A DNA stretch of 15,799 nt from an uncultured Candidatus Saccharibacteria bacterium (GCA_947427985.1 CANEKB010000017.1:1-15799); one strand, 5' to 3'. Positions 6,253-14,727 are shown, counted from the stretch's first letter. Numbers and translations: made by a program. Notes: a model not told the origin generated them from the sequence alone.

Positions 6253-8226
6253 ATGGAGCCAGAGGTTTACGAGATCCTTTTTAGCGGCGGAGTTGACGCG
6301 AAAAAGTGGCAGGACTTTTTGCGAGCAGTTGCGAAGTATTTGCGATTTGGCGACAAATGGCAGATTGTAGCCCTGCTAGACGGTGTCACTTTGCGTTACT
6401 ATCTTGAGTCCCCGCGCCCACTCCCGCCGAGTCTGGGCGTAGCTGATTTTTTGCTGAAAAAGGCGTCAGTATTGCCCGCTTTGCAGGCTTTAAAGCCGAG
6501 TACCCCAAAGTTGTTTTACCGTGGTGATAATAGTCTTGCTCTAATGCGACAGCTCGCTAGTCGAGAACGTCAATTGCAGCGGATTTTAGTCGAATTTCGT
6601 TCTTACAGTAGGGGTTTTACTAGCTCGGCCTACTTAATCTATTCTTGGCAAGGCCAAGATTGTATCGAGCGTCTGGCTTGTAGTGATCCGGCTAGCCTTC
6701 TGACAGCTGATTTTGCTAGCAACAAAAGCTTTAACTATAAGAAATTCCCTAAATATCTAAAAAGTGATAAGAGCCTTAAATTGTTGCAATCTGATCCTTC
6801 GCAAGCTATATTCGAGGTTGATCCTTTTCCATATGACGAGCAAAAGCAATTCCTGGGTCTGTCAGCTTATGATTTTGAAAAACATTCGATTGTACTCGGC
6901 GGAAGTGGCTCCGGCAAATCAAAATTTTTGGCAAATTTTATCGACAAGATTTATCAAAGTGCCTCGGATAAATATCGAATCGTTGTGATAGATCCTCACG
7001 ATACTTTGAAGTTTGATTGTGGACAGGTAAAAGATCGACTGGCGATCGATTTTCAGGCTGTCGAAAGCAGTATAAATCTTTTTCAGAGTAATCTTGATGA
7101 TGTTAACATCAGCGTTGAGCTAACTCTGGAGCTCTTCCGCTCGCTCATGTCGGCAGATTACAATACTCAACTAGAACGAGTGTTGCGCTTTGCTAGCTAT
7201 CTTTTGATGACGACTGGGCAGTTTTCGTTTTTGCGCCTGCGTCGGCTTCTGACCGATCTTGAGTTTTGTAATGGAACTGTTTCGAAATATACGGATCGGC
7301 TGCCCGACGTGGTTACGCGTTTCTTCTTGGCTGATTTTAGTGAACTTCGCACAAAGTCTTATGGCGTTGCAATTGCTCCGATTATCGCTTTTATCGATGA
7401 AATGCAAATGGTGCCAGTATTTAACCAGGACGTCAAGGCCGTAAGCTTGGCTGACAATATTCAAAATAACTTCCTAACGATCTATTCGCTTAGTCGCCCA
7501 AAACTAGGTCAAAAAGTCGTACAGACAATTTCTGGTCTGCTTTTGCAGCAACTTTTTCTCTTTGCTCAGCGAAAACTTATCTCCGAGCATTTGATTATCG
7601 TCATTGATGAGGTGGCCACAATCGAAAGCCCGATTCTGTCGCGCTTTCTCTCAGAACTGCGTAAATTCCGGACCTCGCTGGTTTTGGCTGGGCAGTATTT
7701 TGACCAACTTAGCCCTGGGCTACAAGAAGCAATTTTTGCGAACACTGCGAATTACTATATTTTTCGCGTCTCAAAACGCGATGCAGGGCTGCTAGCGAAT
7801 AATATGAAGATTAAACTAGCGAATAGTGACAAGCTTGAGGATCAACAGGATGTTTTGACTTCTCTCAAGGATCGTGAATGTCTGATACAGGTCAATAAAG
7901 CTGGTGAAGCCTATCCGGCTTTTAAAGCCCGTACGCTAGACTTTACCCCCGTTGTTATACCGTCCGATGATGAGACTCCATCAACAATAGCTGCTAGTGA
8001 CAAAAGCGAGGAGCTAAAAGTAGAAAAATTACTGTCTAAATCTGAATCTGGGCCAGTAGTATTAATTGAATCTAGTCTTCCTGAACTACTCAACCCGAAC
8101 CAACCGCTTATGTCGTCGGCTAAACCTCATGAATTTGAATTCTCGCTTGATGGTGCGGCTACATCCAAGGATATTATGTCCGCTACTAGCACTAGTCGAA
8201 AAATAATCAAGGAGGAGCATGCTTAA
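6253..8226 (+). CDS. TraG/VirD4- or HerA-like ATPase (type IV secretion-type DNA-binding domain)
   Basis: The 657-residue protein is a P-loop motor ATPase of the FtsK/HerA/TraG group. A 200-residue N-terminal region of no obvious family precedes Walker A GGSGSGKS (216-223) and a VVIDPHD strand (244-250) typical of HerA/TraG relatives. Walker B is LIIVIDEV with Asp452-Glu453, followed by ELRKFRTSLVLAGQ, the sensor/arginine region, and by a TANYYIFRVSKRDA segment as in TraD/TraG proteins. The last 80 residues are Ser/Glu/Lys-rich and probably disordered. No membrane helices are obvious, so it would be a cytoplasmic or peripherally attached pump for DNA or protein. The message is predicted leaderless. 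The stop overlaps the start of the next gene by 8 nt, so the two are translationally coupled. The ATPase group is firm; the exact subfamily is not. Confidence 0.8.
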   Translation: MEPEVYEILFSGGVDAKKWQDFLRAVAKYLRFGDKWQIVALLDGVTLRYYLESPRPLPPSLGVADFLLKKASVLPALQALKPSTPKLFYRGDNSLALMRQLASRERQLQRILVEFRSYSRGFTSSAYLIYSWQGQDCIERLACSDPASLLTADFASNKSFNYKKFPKYLKSDKSLKLLQSDPSQAIFEVDPFPYDEQKQFLGLSAYDFEKHSIVLGGSGSGKSKFLANFIDKIYQSASDKYRIVVIDPHDTLKFDCGQVKDRLAIDFQAVESSINLFQSNLDDVNISVELTLELFRSLMSADYNTQLERVLRFASYLLMTTGQFSFLRLRRLLTDLEFCNGTVSKYTDRLPDVVTRFFLADFSELRTKSYGVAIAPIIAFIDEMQMVPVFNQDVKAVSLADNIQNNFLTIYSLSRPKLGQKVVQTISGLLLQQLFLFAQRKLISEHLIIVIDEVATIESPILSRFLSELRKFRTSLVLAGQYFDQLSPGLQEAIFANTANYYIFRVSKRDAGLLANNMKIKLANSDKLEDQQDVLTSLKDRECLIQVNKAGEAYPAFKARTLDFTPVVIPSDDETPSTIAASDKSEELKVEKLLSKSESGPVVLIESSLPELLNPNQPLMSSAKPHEFEFSLDGAATSKDIMSATSTSRKIIKEEHA

Positions 8227-8905
8227 ACCCGAAGCGCTTGAAGTGGCAAATAAGATTTTTCGGGCCATTTTTGCCAGCAGCAATCCGTATTCCTTGGAAG
8301 AGCTCAAGGCTAAGTTCGCCTTTGATTTGCAGCTTCCGACCGAGGTTAAGGATAGCAGGACTGGCGAAACTACCTATACGGCCGTCCCTAATGCAAAACG
8401 GTTCATCACGGACAAAAATAGCTATGGGCAAAAGTGGGAGCGTCCACATCGTCCTTTGAAAAATTTGGGTGAAATTCTTGCGGCCTGGGAAGAGATTAAT
8501 GACATGACGACCGAACGGGTTTACCATAGCGAAAACGTTCACGCTAGCGACCCGATCTATGGCTCAGTCAATGTTTATGGCTCGACTAATTGTGGCCAAA
8601 GCAAAAATATCATATATTGTGACAACACGTATAATAGTAATTTTTGCTTAGCTTGTTGTCGTAGTGGCGGTATTAACTTTTGTATCCGAGTCGATGATTC
8701 TAGCGAATGCAGTAATTCATATAGTGTAATTTGTAGTAACAAAATCACAAATTCCTTTTTCATTCAAGACGCCAATAATCTGCACGAGTGTATGTTTTGT
8801 TCACATATGGAACAGCGCAAATATTGTATTGCAAATATGCAGTTCGAGAAGGACGAATATTTATATATTAAATCGCAAGTTACTAAATGGATTTTAGGAG
8901 ATTAA
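8219..8905 (+). CDS. Cys-rich hexapeptide-repeat (solenoid-like) protein, function unknown
   Basis: This 228-residue protein has two halves. Residues 1-100 are ordinary, helix-rich and contain no Cys. From 101 to about 142 there is a six-residue period of the form hydrophobic-x-x-Ser/Cys-x-Asn (VYHSEN, VHASDP, IYGSVN, VYGSTN, CGQSKN, IIYCDN, TYNSNF), which then continues less regularly to about 205. All 11 Cys lie between 125 and 203, several 9 residues apart (125/134/143, 155/164, 194/203). A helical cap ends the protein. This looks like a beta-solenoid with stacked Ser/Cys/Asn ladders, possibly metal-binding or disulfide-linked. It has a strong AAGGAGGA site inside the ATPase gene and overlaps it by 8 nt, which suggests a joint function. 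I do not recognise a named family with certainty. Confidence 0.75.
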   Translation: MLKPEALEVANKIFRAIFASSNPYSLEELKAKFAFDLQLPTEVKDSRTGETTYTAVPNAKRFITDKNSYGQKWERPHRPLKNLGEILAAWEEINDMTTERVYHSENVHASDPIYGSVNVYGSTNCGQSKNIIYCDNTYNSNFCLACCRSGGINFCIRVDDSSECSNSYSVICSNKITNSFFIQDANNLHECMFCSHMEQRKYCIANMQFEKDEYLYIKSQVTKWILGD

Positions 8906-8906
8906 C

Positions 8907-9125
8907 ATGATTTACGAAATCACTGTTAAGCCTAATTCGAAAAAAGGACCATTTATTGTCGCGGATGGTGATAGGTTGACGGTTTTTCTGCGCGAAAAAC
9001 CGGTTGATGGCGAGGCTAACGCAGCTCTTATTAAGATTTTGTCGAAACACTTTAATGTGGCGAAAACGCGGATCAATATTAAGCGCGGAAATGCCTCCCG
9101 CAAGAAGCTGGTTGAGATAGAGTAA
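8907..9125 (+). CDS. DUF167 (YggU-type) small protein
   Basis: The 72-residue protein matches the DUF167 family along its full length: an IxVKPNSKKG opening, LTVFLREKPVDGEANAAL in the centre, then a helix, and an RGNASRKKLVEI ending. The family forms a small alpha/beta fold; its role is unknown. It starts one base after the preceding stop and has TAGGAG at 8894-8899 as a ribosome site, so it is the third gene of the ATPase operon. Its presence in this operon may be incidental. Confidence 0.92.
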   Translation: MIYEITVKPNSKKGPFIVADGDRLTVFLREKPVDGEANAALIKILSKHFNVAKTRINIKRGNASRKKLVEIE

Positions 9126-9279
9126 TCCTAATGTTGTGTTATTCTCCTTTTTTGAAGTTATTTCCGGCCAGACTAGATCCGATTCTTTAAATGAGGCGAG
9201 GTTTCTCGGGCCGATAAAAGGGAAATTATTACAACGTTAGAATTATTATGCTACAATAGAACTAATCAAGGGAGGCAAA
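9126..9279 (+). promoter_or_regulatory. Intergenic region with extended -10 promoter for the second operon
   Basis: TGC-TACAAT at 9249-9257 is an extended -10. The transcript would start near 9264, with GGGAGG at 9270-9275 as ribosome site for ATG 9280. A TTTTTT run near 9149-9154 and a CGGCC/GGCCG pair (about 9164 and 9210) are too weak or distant to call a terminator for the upstream operon. Confidence 0.55.
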
Positions 9280-10461
9280 ATGAAGATCAATAGCATCTAT
9301 ATCGGTGGCTGGTTCCAGCGCACCATGCTGCAGTTGTCGGAGATATATGATTTCTTGCGTGATGCAGGTTCGCAGCTAAAACTTAACAAACGTAAGCTCG
9401 CTGAATTGCGTGATGCACTTTCAATCGGCAGTATCGAGTATGGCGTAGCCGGAGAGGAATATGTTAGCTTTTTGACTAGCGAGCAAATTCGGGTAAAGAT
9501 CTTCGAAGATGGTCTAATCATCGTAAGTAGCGATCGAGTTTCTGAAGAGACTATGTTTGCCGACATTGAACGATTGAAGGCCTATTATGAAAATCGCCTC
9601 TCTCCAGCTATTAACTACCTCTTTAGTCTTGGTGCGCCAGTCCCGAAAGAGCTTGCCGGGATCGAGAATATCTACCCCTACTTTATCGTTTGCGATAACG
9701 CGAAGCGCGAAGAAATTGCTGAGTTGCTTTCGAGAACAGAACGCCAAAAATATTTTGAGTTTGACAACAAAAATTACAGCGTTTTGCGTGGCGACAAGTA
9801 CTATTTCATAAATAATAAGAAGACTAATATTGGCAATGTCGAGCGCTATATTGAGGAACAAGTCTTTATCCGCGAGTTTAAGGGGCAGCTACATCGTTAT
9901 CTAAACCTCCATCGCATTATCTGGGAAAAGATTGACGCTGTTAAGGACCGCGCCCGTGTCAAAGGCAGCGATGTTGTAAAATTTACAACAAAACTGGAGG
10001 GATACTCGAAGACGGTTACGCTCATTGAGGGTCGAATTAATCAGATGTCGACATATATCTCGACGCGCGAGCGTATTGCGAAGGAGGATGGCGACCTAGT
10101 CGATTTTTTGGCGATTTCGGGCTATCGTTACGAAACTCTGCGCGATACTCTAGAATACATTAAGGATCTTTGGGATATGACGCAAAGTTATGTAAACTCC
10201 GCTCTGAAGCTTTTTGATGGTATTAAGCAGGATATTACTTCTAGTTCAATCAATAGCCTTACCATCGTAACTGCAATGTCAGCCGGTGCGGCGATTATCG
10301 ACCTATTTACCGAATCAGAACCAAGTTTCACTACCTTTGGCTTTATCTACTTCTTTATTCTGGCCTTTGTCGGTTGGGCAGCAACCAAGATTCTATCCTA
10401 TGTTGCGCGCAAACGCAAGTACGAGATTTCGGACGTCGAATACGATAGGAACATTAAATAA
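9280..10461 (+). CDS. Coiled-coil protein with two C-terminal membrane segments, CorA-like layout, function unknown
   Basis: The 393-residue protein has no family I can name with confidence. Residues 1-185 are a mixed alpha/beta region. Residues 190-320 are long charged helices (an EEQVFIREFKGQLHRYLNLHRI stretch and a later helix leading into the membrane), with coiled-coil character. Two hydrophobic segments follow at about 326-343 and 353-375, separated by a short acidic loop (FTESEPS), then a basic, charged tail. A soluble N-terminal domain, a long helix and two C-terminal membrane helices is the layout of CorA-type magnesium channels, but the GMN motif is absent, so transport is not claimed. 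It opens an operon with the bactofilin-like gene (9-nt gap) and ung. Confidence 0.7.
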   Translation: MKINSIYIGGWFQRTMLQLSEIYDFLRDAGSQLKLNKRKLAELRDALSIGSIEYGVAGEEYVSFLTSEQIRVKIFEDGLIIVSSDRVSEETMFADIERLKAYYENRLSPAINYLFSLGAPVPKELAGIENIYPYFIVCDNAKREEIAELLSRTERQKYFEFDNKNYSVLRGDKYYFINNKKTNIGNVERYIEEQVFIREFKGQLHRYLNLHRIIWEKIDAVKDRARVKGSDVVKFTTKLEGYSKTVTLIEGRINQMSTYISTRERIAKEDGDLVDFLAISGYRYETLRDTLEYIKDLWDMTQSYVNSALKLFDGIKQDITSSSINSLTIVTAMSAGAAIIDLFTESEPSFTTFGFIYFFILAFVGWAATKILSYVARKRKYEISDVEYDRNIK

Positions 10462-10470
10462 AGGAATAAA

Positions 10471-11709
10471 ATGAAACGAATATTATCTAGTATTTTCTTA
10501 GCCTTAGCAACCGTGACCATGTTTGGTGCGCCGGTGTTCGCTGAAGGGGATGTCGCGCCGCAGTCTGAGCAAAAAGCCATCGAGCCGACTTTTTCGGAAG
10601 AAATCAACGAACAGGCCAACTATGTCAAGCTTCGCTTTGGTAAGAATCAACTTTTCGCAGGGAATAATCTTGATATTAATGCGAAGTCCAGTGGCCTGCT
10701 TTTTGCTTTTGGTAACCAACTTCAATTAGGTGCTGAATCGGAGTATGCTTTCGTTGCGGGTAATCTGATTAACTATTCCGCTACAACCGAAAAAGACCTC
10801 TTCATTGCTGGTAATATCATCGATTTGAAATCTGATGCAAAAATCGGTCGCGATGTTTACGCGGCGGGTTATCGCGTGATTTTGTCTAGTAATTTACGGG
10901 GCGATTTTTCCGCTGGAGCAGACCAAGTTGTCTTGCGTGACGTCGAGGTCGCCGGTAATGTCAACCTTGATGCCGCTAATATTTTCTTCGAGGGAAACAT
11001 TTCAATCGCTGGCACGCTTTCTTACAACGATGACGCTCAAGTCCATGGCTTAGATAACGTTAAGGCGGCTAAAGTGGAGACTTATGTTGCGCCAAGCTAC
11101 ACGCTCACGGCGGCGGAGCTTTGGCTCTCGAAGCTGATGAGTATTATTAGTTTTGTGCTGGCCGCCGTAGTTGTATTAGCATTTTCGGCTCGCCTACGCA
11201 AGCAAGTCGCTGGCGAAAAAGCCGTGCAGGCCTTTGGTGCCAATCTTGTAGCGGGTTTCGTGGTGCTGTTGTTGGTGCCGATCGTTAGTATCCTTTTGTT
11301 GATGTCATATTTTGCTGCTCCGCTCGGTATCATGATGATTCTCGTGTACATCATTATGATTTATCTAGCTCAGGCTCTCGCTGGCGCATGGCTAGGCCAT
11401 GTAATCGTTGCCAAACTTTTGCGTAGCCAGGCACATATCTTTATCGAAACAATTATCGGCATTATTGTTTTGGTTTGTTGTTCTATGATTCCGGGGCTTA
11501 ATGTGATTACTACATTCCTAGCTATCTTGCTTGGTCTGGGTATTATTGTGCGTTCAGTTAAGCCAGGGAAAAATAACGAAGTCGAAGCTGCGCTTGCAGA
11601 CTCTCCGATTGAGAAGAGGCCCAAAGTTGCTAAGACATCTAAGAGTACTAAAGCTAAGAATAGTGCACCAAAATCCAAATCTTCGAAACCGAAAAAGGAC
11701 CAGAAATAG
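10471..11709 (+). CDS. Bactofilin-like (polymer-forming) exported domain fused to membrane helices and a Lys-rich tail
   Basis: The 412-residue protein starts with a signal peptide (residues 1-24, cleavage after APVFA). Residues 45-200 form short repeated beta strands with Gly-Asn turns (LFAGNNLDI, FVAGNLINY, LFIAGNIIDL, VYAAGYRVIL, EVAGNVNL), as in bactofilin-type polymer-forming beta-helices, here placed outside the membrane. About four hydrophobic segments follow between 214 and 375, ending in GLGIIVRSVKPG. The last 35 residues are Lys/Ser-rich. A role as a membrane-anchored envelope scaffold is inference. AAAGGA lies just before the ATG, and the gene follows the preceding stop by 9 nt. 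Its stop is one base before the ung start. Confidence 0.75.
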   Translation: MKRILSSIFLALATVTMFGAPVFAEGDVAPQSEQKAIEPTFSEEINEQANYVKLRFGKNQLFAGNNLDINAKSSGLLFAFGNQLQLGAESEYAFVAGNLINYSATTEKDLFIAGNIIDLKSDAKIGRDVYAAGYRVILSSNLRGDFSAGADQVVLRDVEVAGNVNLDAANIFFEGNISIAGTLSYNDDAQVHGLDNVKAAKVETYVAPSYTLTAAELWLSKLMSIISFVLAAVVVLAFSARLRKQVAGEKAVQAFGANLVAGFVVLLLVPIVSILLLMSYFAAPLGIMMILVYIIMIYLAQALAGAWLGHVIVAKLLRSQAHIFIETIIGIIVLVCCSMIPGLNVITTFLAILLGLGIIVRSVKPGKNNEVEAALADSPIEKRPKVAKTSKSTKAKNSAPKSKSSKPKKDQK

Positions 11710-11710
11710 T

Positions 11711-12358
11711 ATGCACGAGAGCTGGAAAGAGTTTTTGGATTCGGAATTTGCAAAACCTTATTTTCAGGAGCTTAGTAAGTTCCTGCACGAGGCTTACGAG
11801 ACTAAAACTGTCTTTCCAGCTAAACCCCAAGTTTTTCGCGCTTTTACCACCGATTTGGCCAAGGTGAAAGTAGTCATCTTGGGTCAAGATCCCTATCATA
11901 CTCCCGGTGCGGCACATGGTTTAGCCTTCTCGGTACCGAATTCGCAACCTATCCCGCCATCGCTGGTAAATATTTACAAGGAAATTGACAACGAGTATGG
12001 CAGTCATGCGAACCCGACTGGCAACCTTAAACCTTGGCAAGAGCAGGGTGTATTATTGCTTAATAATGTGCTAACCGTCGAGGCGCACAAAGCTGGTTCA
12101 CATCGCGGTCATGGCTGGGAAACTTTTACCCAAGCTACGGTCGAATATTTGAACGAAAAGTCTGAGCATCTCGTCTTCTTGCTTTGGGGGCGCGATGCTC
12201 GCAATAAAAAGAGTTTGATTGACACTAGCAAACATTTAATCCTTGAATCGCCACATCCCTCTCCGCTCTCGGCCTTTAGTGGTTTCTTTGGTAATGGTCA
12301 TTTTAAGAAGGCAAATGATTTCTTGCGTGAGCATGGGCTAGAAGAAATTGTTTGGTAA
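11711..12358 (+). CDS. ung: Uracil-DNA glycosylase, family 1
   Basis: The enzyme removes uracil from DNA and starts base excision repair. From ATG 11711 it is 215 residues, normal for the family. Motifs: the water-activating loop GQDPYH (58-63, catalytic Asp60), AHGLAFSVP, LLLNNVLTV with the downstream SH, a LVFLLWGRDA strand, and the DNA-intercalation loop HPSPLS (182-187) followed by GFFGNGHF. The frame is open upstream to 11531, but those 60 residues are Arg/Lys-rich translations of the bactofilin-like gene in another frame and are not part of Ung. The ATG is one base after the upstream stop; AGGA at 11696-11699 is a weak, rather distant ribosome site, so translation may depend on coupling. 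Confidence 0.96.
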   Translation: MHESWKEFLDSEFAKPYFQELSKFLHEAYETKTVFPAKPQVFRAFTTDLAKVKVVILGQDPYHTPGAAHGLAFSVPNSQPIPPSLVNIYKEIDNEYGSHANPTGNLKPWQEQGVLLLNNVLTVEAHKAGSHRGHGWETFTQATVEYLNEKSEHLVFLLWGRDARNKKSLIDTSKHLILESPHPSPLSAFSGFFGNGHFKKANDFLREHGLEEIVW

Positions 12359-12552
12359 TTAACCAGTGTGCTATTTTTGAAATAATCTGCGCCGAAGTTC
12401 GATGCCTCTAGGCCTACAATCTTCATTGTGGTCTAATCTAAAACTTCAAGAATCGACAAAATGTGATTTTTAATGCGGATATGCTTGTTATTTTGAGAAA
12501 ATTTTTGTTATACTTCGCGACATAATACCAATTAACCTTCCGCGGAGGAAAC
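12359..12552 (+). promoter_or_regulatory. Intergenic region with promoter and ribosome site of the cutinase-like gene
   Basis: TTGTTA (12485-12490), an 18-bp spacer and TATACT (12509-12514), the latter extended by TGT, form a good promoter. The transcript would start near 12521, giving a leader of about 32 nt with GGAGG at 12544-12548 before ATG 12553. A small stem (ACAAT/ATTGT, 12416-12430, with weak extension) lacks a T-tract and is not called a terminator. Confidence 0.65.
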
Positions 12553-14685
12553 ATGAAGCAATTTTTCCTATCATTAACCTGTAAGCTGTACCGAAAGCTC
12601 TGGACGCAATCTCAGTATTCTAGCGCACCCTGCCGCAGGCTTAACAAACTACGCAGCAGTTCGTATTGCCGAAGTCGTCTGATTCTGGCTTGGCTTTTTC
12701 TGACCGTCTATGCTCTAAACTTTGCCATGTTACGGCCAGTATTAGCCCTAGATAATGGCTGTTCGGACGTGCAATTTGTCTTTGCGCGCGGTTCGGGTGA
12801 ACCACTCGGTGGCCCTAGCAATACGGCTTGGCAAGACGCCATTCAGGCGGAACTAGCCGGCTCAAGTCTAAAGTTCAATTTTTACGAGCTCGGTAGTCAA
12901 AAAATATCCGGCTATCAATACCCGGCCGTTGCCGTGAGTGGTGATCTCAATGGAATTAGCAACCTTCTCGGCGCCTACGTAAGTGGCGGCGCGGCTTTTG
13001 ACTTTGGCGCCAGCGTCCAGCAGGGTCAAAGTGAACTCAAAGCTTTTGTTGAGCAAATTTCCGCCAGCTGTCCGCAGACAAAATTCGTGCTTGGTGGTTA
13101 TTCTCAGGGTGCGATGTTGATTTCTGGCCTGCTCGATCAGCTTGATTCGACCAAAATTGCTTATGTGGCAACTTTTGGCGATCCCAAACTTTACCTCCCC
13201 GAAGGCGAGCTAAAACATAGCCATACTAGCAACCGCCAACCAAGCAGCTATCGCCAGATTCCTGAGGCCTGCTTAGGCCAGAACCTCTCTTCCTATCGTG
13301 AGCACGTTCCGGATTGTTATGCTTACGAAGGGGTGCTTGGCAGTTATCGCCCTTACCAACCGGCCGGCTACCAGGGCAAACTCGGTACATGGTGTAACGA
13401 TCATGATATTATGTGCAGCTCTGGCTTCAGTATTTCAGATCATACGGCTTACGTTTCGACTCACCTATATGAAGATGCCGCACGGGCGATTGTTGATCGT
13501 CTCTCTACTGCCTTTCCTAACCATGTCGTAATTACTACGAACACGGCAACCACTTCGCATGATGTGGCAGTCTTGATCGACTCGACCTCCTCGATGTCAT
13601 CATTAATTGATCACTATAAAACTGAAGCTAAGAATCTTGCTGAGCGTGTTCTGACGTCGGGTGGTCGAATTGCTTTGTTTGAGTTCCGTGATTTGAAGGA
13701 CCCCTTTCAGACTCGTCGGCATTGCGATTTTTCTTGCACCCTAGAAGAATTTTCCGAACGAATTGACGCAATTAGGACCGACGCTGGCGGCGATGAGCCT
13801 GAGTCGGCCCTCTCGGCTTTGCTCACGACTATGAACTCGCTGGCTTGGAAATCCGGTGTCACGAAGTCGATTGTCTTGCTGACAGATGCTAGTTATCTTT
13901 CACCTGACCGCGACGGAACTACTCTGAATCAGGTCGCCTTGCGTAGTCTGGAGATTGACCCAGTTAATATTTATTTTATTGGACCAGCTAAACTCGGTTC
14001 CAAATATACCGAGCTCACCTCTTTGACCGGCGGACAAATCTTCAGCGCCACGACCGAGCTTGAGCTCTCTACGGAGTCGATTCTCGGGCGCCCGGTAGCG
14101 AAAATGGCCTTGTCCGAATATGCGGGTTCAGTCGGTTCCGAATTTGTCTTTGATGCCTCGGGTTCGCACGGCATTAACGGTGGAGGGCTAAATTTTGACT
14201 GGGACCTGGATGGTGATGGCGTCTTTGAGCTCTCCGATGTTGGTGCGGTCGTCCGACATGTCTATGACGAGCCTATCTCGGGCTTCGTCCAAGTACGCGT
14301 GCGCGAGGGTAAGTTATCGAGCACAATGTCAGCCAAACTTTCCGTAACTTCGGACGGTCGGATTAAACTCTCGACGATTTCCGAGCTGTCTGCTACGCTT
14401 CTCTCGGAATCTTCTGCTCGTGTCTCTTTTCGGACCGATGCCGACAAAGTCCTCCTGGCGGTCGATGATGCAGCGCTGGGTTTTCTAGCCGTTGACCAGC
14501 GTGAATTTACCCTAGGCGACCTTACGAGTTCGGTCGACCTAACTTTGACGCCATATTCTAGTGACGGCCGCAAGGGAATCTCGCGCACGCTCAAAATCGA
14601 CCCAGTTCTAGGGCTGGTCTCTGATTCGGATGTTACCGTAAACCTAACCATTCCGACTGTGCCCAACACCGGCTTAAAACTATAA
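12553..14685 (+). CDS. Secreted multidomain protein: cutinase-family esterase, VWA, PKD and terminal VPNTG
   Basis: This 710-residue exported protein begins with an unusually long basic N-region (1-42), a hydrophobic core (43-60) and a likely cleavage after PVLA65. Residues 68-320 are a cutinase-type serine esterase with Ser184 in GYSQG, Asp285 in CNDHDIMC and His297 in ISDHTAY, so the catalytic triad looks complete; the flanking Cys pairs match the family. Residues 336-500 are a von Willebrand A domain: metal site DSTSS (343-347), GGDEPES (412-418) and Asp445. Residues 513-598 are a PKD domain with FDWDLDGDGVFE. A beta-rich C-terminal region ends VPNTGLKL, a sortase-like motif with no membrane helix after it. 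Expected substrates are cell-envelope or polymer esters; a role at a partner cell's surface is inference. Start supported by GGAGG. Confidence 0.88.
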   Translation: MKQFFLSLTCKLYRKLWTQSQYSSAPCRRLNKLRSSSYCRSRLILAWLFLTVYALNFAMLRPVLALDNGCSDVQFVFARGSGEPLGGPSNTAWQDAIQAELAGSSLKFNFYELGSQKISGYQYPAVAVSGDLNGISNLLGAYVSGGAAFDFGASVQQGQSELKAFVEQISASCPQTKFVLGGYSQGAMLISGLLDQLDSTKIAYVATFGDPKLYLPEGELKHSHTSNRQPSSYRQIPEACLGQNLSSYREHVPDCYAYEGVLGSYRPYQPAGYQGKLGTWCNDHDIMCSSGFSISDHTAYVSTHLYEDAARAIVDRLSTAFPNHVVITTNTATTSHDVAVLIDSTSSMSSLIDHYKTEAKNLAERVLTSGGRIALFEFRDLKDPFQTRRHCDFSCTLEEFSERIDAIRTDAGGDEPESALSALLTTMNSLAWKSGVTKSIVLLTDASYLSPDRDGTTLNQVALRSLEIDPVNIYFIGPAKLGSKYTELTSLTGGQIFSATTELELSTESILGRPVAKMALSEYAGSVGSEFVFDASGSHGINGGGLNFDWDLDGDGVFELSDVGAVVRHVYDEPISGFVQVRVREGKLSSTMSAKLSVTSDGRIKLSTISELSATLLSESSARVSFRTDADKVLLAVDDAALGFLAVDQREFTLGDLTSSVDLTLTPYSSDGRKGISRTLKIDPVLGLVSDSDVTVNLTIPTVPNTGLKL

Positions 14686-14693
14686 ACTTTAAG

Positions 14694-14727
14694 AAAGCCA
14701 ATATCGTCTATTAGGCTTTGTGTTTTT
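14694..14727 (+). terminator. Rho-independent terminator after the cutinase-like gene, shared with the convergent small gene
   Basis: AAAGCC (14694-14699) pairs with GGCTTT (14714-14719), and AATA with TATT inside it around a one-base bulge; the loop is TCGTC. TTTTT at 14723-14727 follows. The minus-strand stop of the convergent small gene (14711-14713) lies within the hairpin. Confidence 0.75.

Noticed and set aside
9164..9212. CGGCC/GGCCG pair between the two operons as a terminator or riboswitch
   Set aside because: Five base pairs around a loop of about 40 nt with no supporting inner structure seen.
11531..11710. A 60-residue N-terminal extension of Ung
   Set aside because: It is a frame-shifted reading of the Lys-rich end of the bactofilin-like gene; family 1 Ung proteins start where ATG 11711 places it.
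12410..12435. Hairpin after ung as a terminator
   Set aside because: The stem is short with mismatches and no T-tract follows.
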